Origin: Shimia sp039969785
GTDB taxonomy: Bacteria; Pseudomonadota; Alphaproteobacteria; Rhodobacterales; Rhodobacteraceae
DNA length: 64,000 nucleotides
NCBI RefSeq assembly: GCF_039969785.1
Contig: NZ_JBDVNC010000017.1
Span: forward strand, 124,001 to 188,000
Reading direction: 5' to 3'
Of the stretch, positions 17,271 through 24,664 are shown one piece after another; position 1 is the stretch's first letter, and each line of letters begins with the position of its first letter. The notes beneath the pieces were generated by a model, which was not told where the DNA came from, made no database searches, and worked only from the letters and a program-made list of their open reading frames with translations. The position numbers and the translations under genes are program-made.

Positions 17271-18257
17271 ATGCTAAATGAACCAATCGACGTTGCAATT
17301 GTAACGGGGTTTTTAGGCGCGGGTAAATCCACGCTGCTTGAATGCTGGCTGAAAGGGCCAGATTGGAGCAATACAGCGGTGATTGTCAACGAATTGGGTG
17401 CCATCGGGATTGACCAGCATGTGTTGGACGGTGCTGTTCAGGGCGTATTATTGTTGGAAAATGGTTGTATTTGCTGTTCAAGGCAAGACGATCTGGTTGG
17501 TCAAATTCACGACATGCTTGGCCAACGGGCGCGGGGCGAAATTCAGGCGTTCGATCGACTGGTTATTGAAACCACCGGTATCGCCGATCCAGTGCCGGTT
17601 TTGTACACGTTTTTGTCCGATCCAATTCTTGCATCGTGTTTTTCCTGCCCCAATGTCATTACCGTAGTTGATGGCACCACCTGTGTTCGGCTTTTGCAAA
17701 GCCAGCCTATTTCGATCCGTCAGATCGCCTGCGCCGATGTTCTAATCGTCACGCGAAAAGACAAACTGGACCCAACAGAAATTGCGGATCTAAACGCGAT
17801 CTTGGGGCAGCAATCCGTCGCGCCGGTTCTGCATTCCTCAATTGACGACCCGGTCACCGCTCAGAGAGCTTTTGACTGCATGCGTGCAAATGAACGTGAT
17901 TTGGAGACAACGACCGAAATGATGGCCTCGGGGGCTCACCACCATAATACACCGTTTTCATTCTGTTTGCAGACGGAGGCTTCGCAGACGTCACACGCAA
18001 TCAATGCGTGGATAGCACACTTGTTGAAACGCTACGGCGAACAGTTGCTTCGCATGAAAGGCGTCATCCACGTATCGGACGAACAACGCACAGTGATCCT
18101 TCAAGCGGTCGGGCAGGCATTTGATCCACCACGCGAAATAAACACTGCTCAAAAAGGCACTAGTATCGTTGTGATTTTGGATGAACATGCCGATAAGTCT
18201 CAAGCTGAACAGCTTTTCCGGCACCTGTTATTAGAGCGGGAAACTATTTCCGCTTGA
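17271..18257 (+). CDS. CobW/G3E-family GTPase, putative metallochaperone
   Basis: 328 aa. Walker A is VTGFLGAGKSTLL (residues 11-23), followed by the metal-binding GCICC motif (65-69) that defines the family, and a short His run GAHHHNT in the second half before the C-terminal CobW domain. G3E GTPases deliver metals or cofactors to partner enzymes. Here the gene is the last of a run with a binuclear metallo-amidohydrolase 12 bases upstream, so that enzyme is its most plausible client. This is inference from gene order. Confidence 0.88.
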   Translation: MLNEPIDVAIVTGFLGAGKSTLLECWLKGPDWSNTAVIVNELGAIGIDQHVLDGAVQGVLLLENGCICCSRQDDLVGQIHDMLGQRARGEIQAFDRLVIETTGIADPVPVLYTFLSDPILASCFSCPNVITVVDGTTCVRLLQSQPISIRQIACADVLIVTRKDKLDPTEIADLNAILGQQSVAPVLHSSIDDPVTAQRAFDCMRANERDLETTTEMMASGAHHHNTPFSFCLQTEASQTSHAINAWIAHLLKRYGEQLLRMKGVIHVSDEQRTVILQAVGQAFDPPREINTAQKGTSIVVILDEHADKSQAEQLFRHLLLERETISA

Positions 18258-18400
18258 TGTGTCTCACGTCCATCAGAAATTATGTAAAATAACCACCTAA
18301 AAAGCATAAGAATTAGGGATTTCGAAGCGTTTCTTATGCGCCGTTGCCTTGAATCCGGGGCCCACTGATTTTTCCGTGCTGCACAATGCATTGCCCGGCC

Positions 18401-18517
18401 GTGATCGAGAGAATGTTCGGCAAGTTCAAAGATTGGCGCCGCCTTGCAACCCGCTACGACAGATGCCCAACCCTCTTTCTCTCAGTCATAGCGCTCGTAG
18501 CGACCGCGATATTTTAG
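18401..18517 (+). pseudogene. IS5-type transposase C-terminal fragment
   Basis: The frame from 18401 reads VIERMFGKFKDWRRLATRYD followed by RCPTLFLSVIALVATAIF and a TAG, which is the characteristic tail of IS5-family transposases (IERxFxxxKxxRRxATRYDK). Everything upstream of the tail is missing, and no inverted repeats were found. The rest of the 18258-18613 gap shows nothing recognisable. Confidence 0.8.
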
Positions 18518-18613
18518 TTATGAGTTCGGATGCTGGACATCTGGCTCTCTCCTAATCGTGATTGGCCGGTTTCTGCTAAACCCTTACCATAGTGACGGAC
18601 CAAGGAGATCGTC

Positions 18614-19441
18614 ATGAAGGCAATTACCCTCGCCACATTCGTTTTGGTGTCACTTATCAACGCCGCTTCTGCGCAAGACGCGAAGCGGGCGCTGATAAAT
18701 GTCGAAGGCGATGTATATCGCTGGCAAAACAACGCTCACTTCGGTCTTGTTGTTTTTACTGACTCGGGTGTGGTCGTGGCCGATCCGATCAACGCAGCCG
18801 CGTCTTCCTGGCTTGAAGCTGAGATTGCCAAGAAGACCGACTTGCCGGTGACGCATTTGATCTACAGCCATTCGCACGCCGATCACGCGTCTGGTGGCGA
18901 AGTGTTTGAGGACACAGCCGAGATTGTCGCGCACCAGAATGCGCCCGATAAAATTGTGGGGGTTACTGTTGACCACCGGGTCGCGGATGAAGACAGCCTG
19001 ACGGTTAGCAACAAAACATTTGAGTTCACATATTTGGGCGCTGGGCACGGGACTGACCTAATGGCGGTTGTCGTGCGTCCCGAAAACGTGGCGTTTGTCG
19101 TGGATGCTATGGCGCCTCGCCGATTGCCGTTCCGCGATATGCCAAACGCAAATATCGACGACTGGACCGATCAGGTACGCAAAGTCGGCTCACTGGACTT
19201 TGACATTCTTTCGCCCGGGCATGGCAACGTTGGCACCCATGAAAACGTGGCCGAGGTCGTGATATATATGGAAACTCTGCGGGCTGAGGTGCTGGCCGGT
19301 CTGCAAGCGGGCAAGTCAGTAGAAGAGCTGCAAGAAGAACTGACTTTTAATGAGTATTCGAGCTGGCTGGGCTTTGACTGGCGTGCTGCCAATATCGCCG
19401 GCGCGGCGCGCTCGTTGAACGAAAGCGGCGCACTCAACTGA
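18614..19441 (+). CDS. Exported metallo-beta-lactamase-fold hydrolase
   Basis: 275 aa, ribosome site AAGGAG 6 bases upstream. Residues 1-20 form a signal peptide ending ASA before QDAKRA. The zinc signature HSHADH is at 86-91, with later ligands in GAGHGTD, the FVVDAM Asp and SPGHGN. The protein belongs to the periplasmic SoxH/quinoprotein-relay-like MBL branch by general look, but substrate is not deducible. It is the first of three consecutive genes for exported proteins on the same strand. Confidence 0.85.
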   Translation: MKAITLATFVLVSLINAASAQDAKRALINVEGDVYRWQNNAHFGLVVFTDSGVVVADPINAAASSWLEAEIAKKTDLPVTHLIYSHSHADHASGGEVFEDTAEIVAHQNAPDKIVGVTVDHRVADEDSLTVSNKTFEFTYLGAGHGTDLMAVVVRPENVAFVVDAMAPRRLPFRDMPNANIDDWTDQVRKVGSLDFDILSPGHGNVGTHENVAEVVIYMETLRAEVLAGLQAGKSVEELQEELTFNEYSSWLGFDWRAANIAGAARSLNESGALN

Positions 19442-19479
19442 CGTCCGACTGCAGTTTCACGTTTTAAAGGATCAAACTC

Positions 19480-20298
19480 ATGCGGTTATTACTCGCTTTG
19501 ATTACCGCATGGACAGCGGGTGCTGCGGTCGCACAAGATTGCGGGCCTGATGCTCCGTGCGACATCGATGGTGGAAGTTACTACCTGAACCTGCCCGAAG
19601 GTGACGGCCCGCATCCCGTCCTGATCTGGTTTCATGGCGCAAACAGCAATGGGGGCTCCATTCACCGGAGCGGCGGTTTACAGCGTGATTTTCTTGATCA
19701 AGGCTATGCCTTGCTTGCCCCCAATGGGCAGACCCGGGCTGGCCGCAATCCAGAGCGTTTTTTCTTTCCGGGCCGCGACGGCTCGGGTCGCAATGATGTC
19801 GCCTTCACTTTCGCGGCGCTTGCCGATGCTGAATCACATGGAAACCTCGACACTTCCCGACTTTATGCCAGTGGGTTTTCGGCAGGAGGGTCCATGGCCT
19901 GGCTCCTGGCTTGCGAAGCAGGCGACAGATTGTCGGGAATGGTCAGCGTCGCCGGAGCTTTGCGCCAGCCAAACAGTACCGATTGCAGCGGCTTAGTAGA
20001 CTTGCCGATCATGCAAGTACACGGATTTGCCGACGGGCAGGTCCCGTTGGAAGGTCGTGGGATACGCGATTGGCATCAGGGCAGCGTGTGGACCGCGCTA
20101 GAACGCGCACGAAATGCGAACGGATGTCACTCAAAACCAGACCAGATCGACATTGACGAAGACTTTAGAAGCCGTGTTTGGGACGTTTCCTGCACCCGAG
20201 CGCCAGTCCGAATTGATCTGCATGACGGCGGTCACGGCTTGCCACCGGGTTGGACGGGTCGTGCAAAGACGTTTCTGGAAAACGCTCATTCGTCATAG
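19480..20298 (+). CDS. Exported esterase of the PHB-depolymerase / feruloyl-esterase (LpqC) family
   Basis: 272 aa with a signal peptide (1-18, AVA before QDCGPD). An alpha/beta hydrolase with the nucleophile Ser134 in GFSAGG, Asp in HGFADGQVP and His in HDGGHGLPPG; the oxyanion region is IWFHGANSNG. Paired cysteines (20-27 and in the C-terminal half) suit a periplasmic protein. The family hydrolyses polyesters or feruloyl/acetyl esters of polysaccharides; the real substrate is unknown. It starts 38 bases after the MBL gene and has its own AAAGGA. Confidence 0.85.
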   Translation: MRLLLALITAWTAGAAVAQDCGPDAPCDIDGGSYYLNLPEGDGPHPVLIWFHGANSNGGSIHRSGGLQRDFLDQGYALLAPNGQTRAGRNPERFFFPGRDGSGRNDVAFTFAALADAESHGNLDTSRLYASGFSAGGSMAWLLACEAGDRLSGMVSVAGALRQPNSTDCSGLVDLPIMQVHGFADGQVPLEGRGIRDWHQGSVWTALERARNANGCHSKPDQIDIDEDFRSRVWDVSCTRAPVRIDLHDGGHGLPPGWTGRAKTFLENAHSS

Positions 20299-20424
20299 TT
20301 TTTGAAGAAAAAGCACCAAGCAAAAAGAAATGAAAACATAGCCGTTTGAAGCCGCAATAACGGATAGATCGGCGTGATCTTGATCGAGATCGCCCAAAGA
20401 CCATTCACAAAATGGAGGTTTCCC

Positions 20425-21045
20425 ATGAAGCTCAAAGTTCTGGCATTTGCGGCATCCGCCGTTTGCCTTGCTGTTGGCTCATCCGCGCAAGACGCCAACA
20501 CCAGTTTTTTCATTACCAGCGTTAACCCTGGCAATGGCGGCAATTTGGGGGGCCTTGCAGGCGCTGATGCCCATTGCACTTCACTGGCCAAAGCCGCAGG
20601 GATCACCGGTAAGACATGGGCTGCCTATTTGTCGTCCAGCTCCGAAAACGCGCGTGACCGTATTGGCGCAGGGCCGTGGGCCAACGCGAAAGGCGTCGTC
20701 GTTGCGCAAAGCGTCGCGCAGTTGCACGACGCAGATGCCAACAATCTAACCAAGGTAACGTCCATCAGCGAAACAGGTGAAGTCATTAACGGCCGCGGCG
20801 ATAGACCCAACCGACATGACATCCTGACCGGTTCAACCACAGAGGGCCTGTTTGTCGGCCCAGCCTGCGATGACTGGACCAGCGCGTCTTCTGATAGCTC
20901 TGCCATGGTTGGCCACCACGACCGAACAGGCGGCGGGTCTAATCCAACATCCTGGGGCACTGCGCACCCATCGCGCGGGTGTGGCCTTGAAAACCTGTGG
21001 CGAACGGGAGGCGACGGGCTGTTCTACTGCTTTGCGGTGAATTAA
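20425..21045 (+). CDS. Exported protein with a C-terminal endostatin/lectin-like domain
   Basis: 206 aa from the ATG at 20425 (GGAGG 6 bases upstream). Signal peptide 1-21 ends SSA before QDANTS. The mature part has GGNLGGLAGADAHC, TWAAYLSSSSENARDRIG, GEVINGRGDRPNRHD and a closing SRGCGLENLWRTGGDGLFYCFAV. Four cysteines could form two disulphides. I recognise this as a widespread bacterial secreted family whose motifs resemble the collagen NC10/endostatin C-type-lectin-like fold; its function is not established. An RGD triplet is present but may be chance. Confidence 0.7.
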   Translation: MKLKVLAFAASAVCLAVGSSAQDANTSFFITSVNPGNGGNLGGLAGADAHCTSLAKAAGITGKTWAAYLSSSSENARDRIGAGPWANAKGVVVAQSVAQLHDADANNLTKVTSISETGEVINGRGDRPNRHDILTGSTTEGLFVGPACDDWTSASSDSSAMVGHHDRTGGGSNPTSWGTAHPSRGCGLENLWRTGGDGLFYCFAVN

Positions 21046-21179
21046 GTTCAGTATTTCTGTTCATCGCAGAATTTTTGCACGCCAAGACCCAGGATGTCGC
21101 AAATTCATGATCGGGCCAGCACACATCTTGCTGGCAGTTCCACCGCCAATATCAAGACGCGATCACACGGGTCGACAAT

Positions 21180-21470
21180 GGCGGGCAATTCCATTGCTGT
21201 ATTCACGTCAGACGCGGCCGCCTGAATGGGCTTCATGATGTTCTGGCCCCGGTGTAGCGGCAGATATTGCCCACCATCCCAAAGCGAACTTCCTCTTCGC
21301 AGGGGTTTGGATTTTCTTCCAAAAGCCTGATGGTGACCGACATGGCCTCAATCGTCGCCTTACAGGCGCCGCTATAAGAAGTTTCGCAACCGATATGAGA
21401 CCCCACGATGCTTAGGCTTTAACGCAGCGTGTACATCAACAGCTCACATTGTTCGGCCAGAACAACGTCG
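21180..21470 (-). pseudogene. Decayed [2Fe-2S] subunit of a molybdenum hydroxylase (CoxS/XdhA-like)
   Basis: Minus-strand fragments in sequence: GSHIGCETSYSGAC (N-terminal ferredoxin loop of CoxS), then an abrupt jump to LLEENPNPCEEEVRFGMVG and NICRYTGA (the C-terminal second cluster, where NICRCTGY is usual), a stop, and KPIQAAASD in a shifted frame. An in-frame TAA also precedes the first block. The central region with the CGYCTPG motif is deleted and a cluster cysteine is lost, so the gene is dead. Confidence 0.75.
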
Positions 21471-21473
21471 TCT

Positions 21474-21689
21474 TCACGCGCCGTCAAAACTCCCTGTTAG
21501 AACCTCGCGAGCAACTACGTCACGCGCGCTATCCGGACCAGCAATCGTAAGAACCTCATCAAAACATAGCATCAATCTCGGCGTTCCGTTGGCTAGGTTT
21601 CCGCCTGCCATTTCGACATTGCGAACCTGCAGATCGGCAATTTGCAGAGATTGCAGATTGGTTGCGTCCGGTCCATGGGGCACTATCAA
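21474..21689 (-). pseudogene. Fragment of the FAD-binding subunit of a molybdenum hydroxylase (CoxM-like)
   Basis: A 71-codon minus-strand frame contains QVRNVEMAGGNLANGTP and VLTIAGPDSARDVVAREVLTG. This corresponds to the RVRNMGTxGGNLANxxP region and following strands of CoxM-type flavoproteins, with the N-terminal FAD motif and C-terminus missing. It lies directly upstream of the decayed CoxS-like fragment in the natural operon order. No large (CoxL) subunit is present in the neighbourhood. Confidence 0.75.
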
Positions 21690-21883
21690 CTAAACAGGGA
21701 TTTACGACACTATCGTTTCGTCGCTTTTACCGTCTCTAGCGTGACCTGATCAATTTAATGAACATACCTTTATGAAACCAAATTTCACCATTCCAATATT
21801 CGAGGTTCACACGCTACATACTGAGCGCGCTTTGGTATTGCCCAGACTATGCCGTTGCTGAAAGGTATTATATAGGTATCTGT
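21690..21883. other. Intergenic region upstream of the GlcNAc kinase
   Basis: About 190 AT-richer bases between the coxM-like debris and the kinase gene; it presumably holds the nag promoter, but no convincing -35/-10 pair could be fixed. Confidence 0.35.
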
Positions 21884-22756
21884 ATGACAGATTTGGACAA
21901 ATCCCTTGTTTTGGCTATCGATGGTGGCGGAACGCGTTGCCGAATTGCAATTGCGAACGGGGCAAAGCACCATATCGTCGAGGCTGGTTCTGCCAATGTC
22001 TCAACGGACTTCGACGCAGCAATCTCCTGCCTACAGGGGGGGCTACAAAAGCTCGCGATAGAATGTGATCTACCCGTACAGGCAATCTCAGCGCTTCCTG
22101 CCTTTGTTGGATTGGCCGGAGTCACCGGCCCAGAAATCGTCTCGCAACTGGACTCGGCGTTGCCTTTTTCAAATGCGCAATACGCTGATGACCGACATTC
22201 GGCATTGCGTGGTGCCTTGGGTAAAGATGACGGTGTTGTCGCACATTGCGGAACCGGATCGTTCTTTGCGGCCCAAACCGAAGGAAATGTTCGATTGAGT
22301 GGCGGATGGGGGTCCGTTTTGGGTGACGAGGCCTCGGCCCAGTGGGTAGGGCGCATGGCGTTGAACGTGACGCTTCAGCACGTTGACGGGTTTTTACCGT
22401 CGTCAGAGATTACTAAGTCGATATTGTCGCAATTTAAAGGCGCACCCGGAATTGTTGCTTTTGCCGGAACTGCAACTCCGGCCGAATTTGGATCGCTGGC
22501 GCCTATGGTAACATCGCTGGCTGAAAGCGGTGATCAAAACGCGGTGCAGGTCATGCGGAACGCGGCAGTCATTCTGGCGCTGAACCTAGAACAGATTGGA
22601 TTTCAACGGGGTATGGCACTGTGTTTGACCGGCGGAATTGGTCCGCATTACGCGCCGTATTTGCCAAGCGTGATGCAACACGCCATTCAAAGCCCCAAGG
22701 CCAGCCCGCTGGAAGGCGCCATTGATCTTGCGCGGGACAGGCTAAAGGAAACCTGA
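21884..22756 (+). CDS. BadF/BadG/BcrA-type sugar kinase, probable N-acetylglucosamine kinase
   Basis: 290 aa of the ASKHA fold. Phosphate 1 loop is LAIDGGGTRCRIAIA (residues 9-23), phosphate 2 region AHCGTGSFFAAQ, and GGWGSVLGDEASAQW is the signature of the GlcNAc-kinase branch; LTGGIGPHY is the adenosine loop. It would phosphorylate GlcNAc or a glucosamine to the 6-phosphate. A SIS-domain protein and NagA follow on the same strand, making an amino-sugar operon. The gene itself looks intact. Confidence 0.85.
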   Translation: MTDLDKSLVLAIDGGGTRCRIAIANGAKHHIVEAGSANVSTDFDAAISCLQGGLQKLAIECDLPVQAISALPAFVGLAGVTGPEIVSQLDSALPFSNAQYADDRHSALRGALGKDDGVVAHCGTGSFFAAQTEGNVRLSGGWGSVLGDEASAQWVGRMALNVTLQHVDGFLPSSEITKSILSQFKGAPGIVAFAGTATPAEFGSLAPMVTSLAESGDQNAVQVMRNAAVILALNLEQIGFQRGMALCLTGGIGPHYAPYLPSVMQHAIQSPKASPLEGAIDLARDRLKET

Positions 22757-22757
22757 C

Positions 22758-22840
22758 ATGGAAATTACCGGGTTTTTGTCGCCCAGACAGTGGCTAAGAC
22801 ACACGGCAGGCCCGCACTAAGTTCAATCGCGACGACGCCT
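22758..22840 (+). pseudogene. Stub of a GntR-family regulator gene
   Basis: The ATG at 22758, one base after the kinase stop, opens MEITGFLSPRQWLRHTAGPH, then a stop, then VQSRRRL. Regulators in this operon position typically start with a similar SPxxWL...GPxYVQL segment, so the stop replaces a Tyr codon and the remaining 200 or so codons are missing. The match is short and the call is tentative. Confidence 0.45.
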
Positions 22841-22885
22841 ATGACTTGTCACCGAGCCGCGACTGTCTCACAGAAAGGACACCAG

Positions 22886-23422
22886 ATGCCCCAAGACCGC
22901 ACCCAGTTGCGCCGGGATATTGTTGAAATTCCCGAGGCCGTCGAAAGGCTTTTGACACTTGGAGGGGACATCATCCGAAAGGTGGCGCGATCTGCCCGCA
23001 ACGTCAATCCGCCGTTTCTTTTGTCGGTTGCACGCGGATCATCAGATCATGCCTGTACCTTTTTGAAATACGCAAGCGAGCTGGTTCTGCGCAAGCCTAT
23101 GGCGTCGGCTGAGGTGCTTCATGGGCCTGTTTCGATTTTCGAACTGGGTTTCCCGGTCATTGGGTTTGCGGCAGGGGATGCTGCGGAATCTAGTCTGGCC
23201 GAAGTGGCGGACGCGTTGGCATCCAAAGGCGCGCGCGTTTTTGCCGCCACATCCAAAGTATCGCACGCAACTGTTTTGCCACATGTACGTACCGCACATT
23301 GGTTGACCGATCCAATTGCCACAATCATTTCGTTCTATGGAATGGTTGAGTCTGTGGCCTTGTCTCGGGGGATCGACCCTGATTTTCCACGGCATTTGAA
23401 AAAGGTGACAGAGACAGTATGA
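22886..23422 (+). CDS. SIS-domain glucosamine-6-phosphate deaminase-like protein, internally deleted in frame
   Basis: 178 aa from the ATG at 22886 (AAAGGA 22874-22879). The N-terminus has RDIVEIPEAVERLL and SVARGSSDHACTFLKYASEL, the start of a double-SIS isomerase (NagB-II/AgaS-like, normally about 340 aa). After PMASAEVL the sequence jumps to GPVSIFELGFPVIGFAAGD, which belongs to the second SIS domain, and continues to the usual RHLKKVTETV end. About 140-160 residues covering the rest of SIS-1 and the linker are absent without a frameshift. It is probably non-functional, although ribosome site and coupling to nagA are intact. It could alternatively be a reduced but folded variant. Confidence 0.75.
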   Translation: MPQDRTQLRRDIVEIPEAVERLLTLGGDIIRKVARSARNVNPPFLLSVARGSSDHACTFLKYASELVLRKPMASAEVLHGPVSIFELGFPVIGFAAGDAAESSLAEVADALASKGARVFAATSKVSHATVLPHVRTAHWLTDPIATIISFYGMVESVALSRGIDPDFPRHLKKVTETV

Positions 23423-24561
23423 CTAACAATGTGATCACCTATTTCGGCGGCCCCGTTTTTGACGGCACAGATTTGCACGACGCCCGCGCCGTGCAATTTC
23501 ACGACGGCGTTTTTCACGCCCTTTTGCCGACCGGCACAGCGCACAACCCCGGCAGAGTGATCGACCTTGAGGGCGATATTTTGTCCGTTGGTTACGTGGA
23601 TTTGCAGGTGAATGGCGGTGATGGGGTCATGTTCAACGATGATCCGTCGGTTGCAACGCTGCAACGGATCGCAGCAGCGCATCGTCGTTTGGGGGCGACG
23701 ACCATTTTGCCCACGCTGATCACCGACACAGCCGACAAATCACGGCAGGCCATCAGTGCAACAATTGAGGCCATTCGAGCCGGGGTGCCAGGAATCGCTG
23801 GTTTACATTTGGAAGGGCCTCATTTGTCAGTGGCGCGCAAAGGCGCACATGACGCGGCGATGATACGCCCAATGGGTGCATCAGATGTCGAAATGCTGCT
23901 GGAAGCCAGGCAAAGGCTGCCCGTATTGAAGATGACGCTTGCCCCGGAAAGCGTAAGTTTGGCCCAGGTCGCAACGCTGACAGATGCGGGCATACTTGTT
24001 TCGCTTGGCCACACGGATGCGGATTTTGAAACCTGCCGCGAATACATAAAGGCCGGTGCGCGTTGTGCGACCCATTTGTTCAACGCAATGAGCCAGCTTG
24101 GCAATCGCGAACCCGGGCTTGTGGGTGCCGTTCTTGCGAGTGGTGGGGTATCTGCCGGTTTGATCGCGGATGGCATCCATGTGCATCACGAATCCATGAA
24201 AGCCGCATGGAAGGCCAAAACCGGGCCGGGTCAGTTTTTTCTGGTCAGTGATGCCATGGCAGTAGCGGGCACCGATCTGACCGAGTTTGAATTGGAAGGG
24301 CGGCGTATCACTCGTGATAACGGACGTCTAATTCTGGCAGATGGCACCCTTGCCGGGGCAGATCTGGATCTGACCACTGCCCTGCATCTGCTGCACACTA
24401 GGGTTGGGGTGCCACTTGTCGATGCTCTTGGCGCCGCGACGCGCTGTCCGGGCGAACTGATTGGGTTGTCACATGGTTTGATTAAGGGACAAACCCCGCT
24501 TTCGAATTGCATCAGAATTTCCCGGGATTTCTCGGGCGCTGTGCCGTTAAGCGGCATTTAG
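23419..24561 (+). CDS. nagA: N-acetylglucosamine-6-phosphate deacetylase
   Basis: 380 aa amidohydrolase. Visible motifs are YVDLQVNGGDGVMF, the metal ligand Glu in GLHLEGPHLS, SLGHTDAD (His), ATHLFNAMSQ (His) and LVSDAMAVAG (catalytic Asp). It deacetylates GlcNAc-6-phosphate to glucosamine-6-phosphate in the cytoplasm. The ATG overlaps the SIS-gene stop (ATGA), so translation still depends on the damaged upstream gene. Operon order kinase-(regulator stub)-SIS-nagA matches a GlcNAc catabolic cluster, but without an intact deaminase step here. Confidence 0.95.
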   Translation: MTNNVITYFGGPVFDGTDLHDARAVQFHDGVFHALLPTGTAHNPGRVIDLEGDILSVGYVDLQVNGGDGVMFNDDPSVATLQRIAAAHRRLGATTILPTLITDTADKSRQAISATIEAIRAGVPGIAGLHLEGPHLSVARKGAHDAAMIRPMGASDVEMLLEARQRLPVLKMTLAPESVSLAQVATLTDAGILVSLGHTDADFETCREYIKAGARCATHLFNAMSQLGNREPGLVGAVLASGGVSAGLIADGIHVHHESMKAAWKAKTGPGQFFLVSDAMAVAGTDLTEFELEGRRITRDNGRLILADGTLAGADLDLTTALHLLHTRVGVPLVDALGAATRCPGELIGLSHGLIKGQTPLSNCIRISRDFSGAVPLSGI

Positions 24562-24584
24562 ACCGCCGCGGTCTTAGGGTTTTT
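24560..24584 (+). terminator. Probable intrinsic terminator of the nag cluster
   Basis: Stem AGACCG / CGGTCT with a CCG loop, followed by TAGGG and a run of T to 24584. It begins at the last base of the nagA stop. Stem is short, so strength is uncertain. Confidence 0.5.
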
Positions 24585-24664
24585 CGACTCTGTGCCGACC
24601 GTCCCTTGCCCTACGGCGCAAAAACCGATATCGCGCCTGCGATACACGCATGAGGGATACTGAC

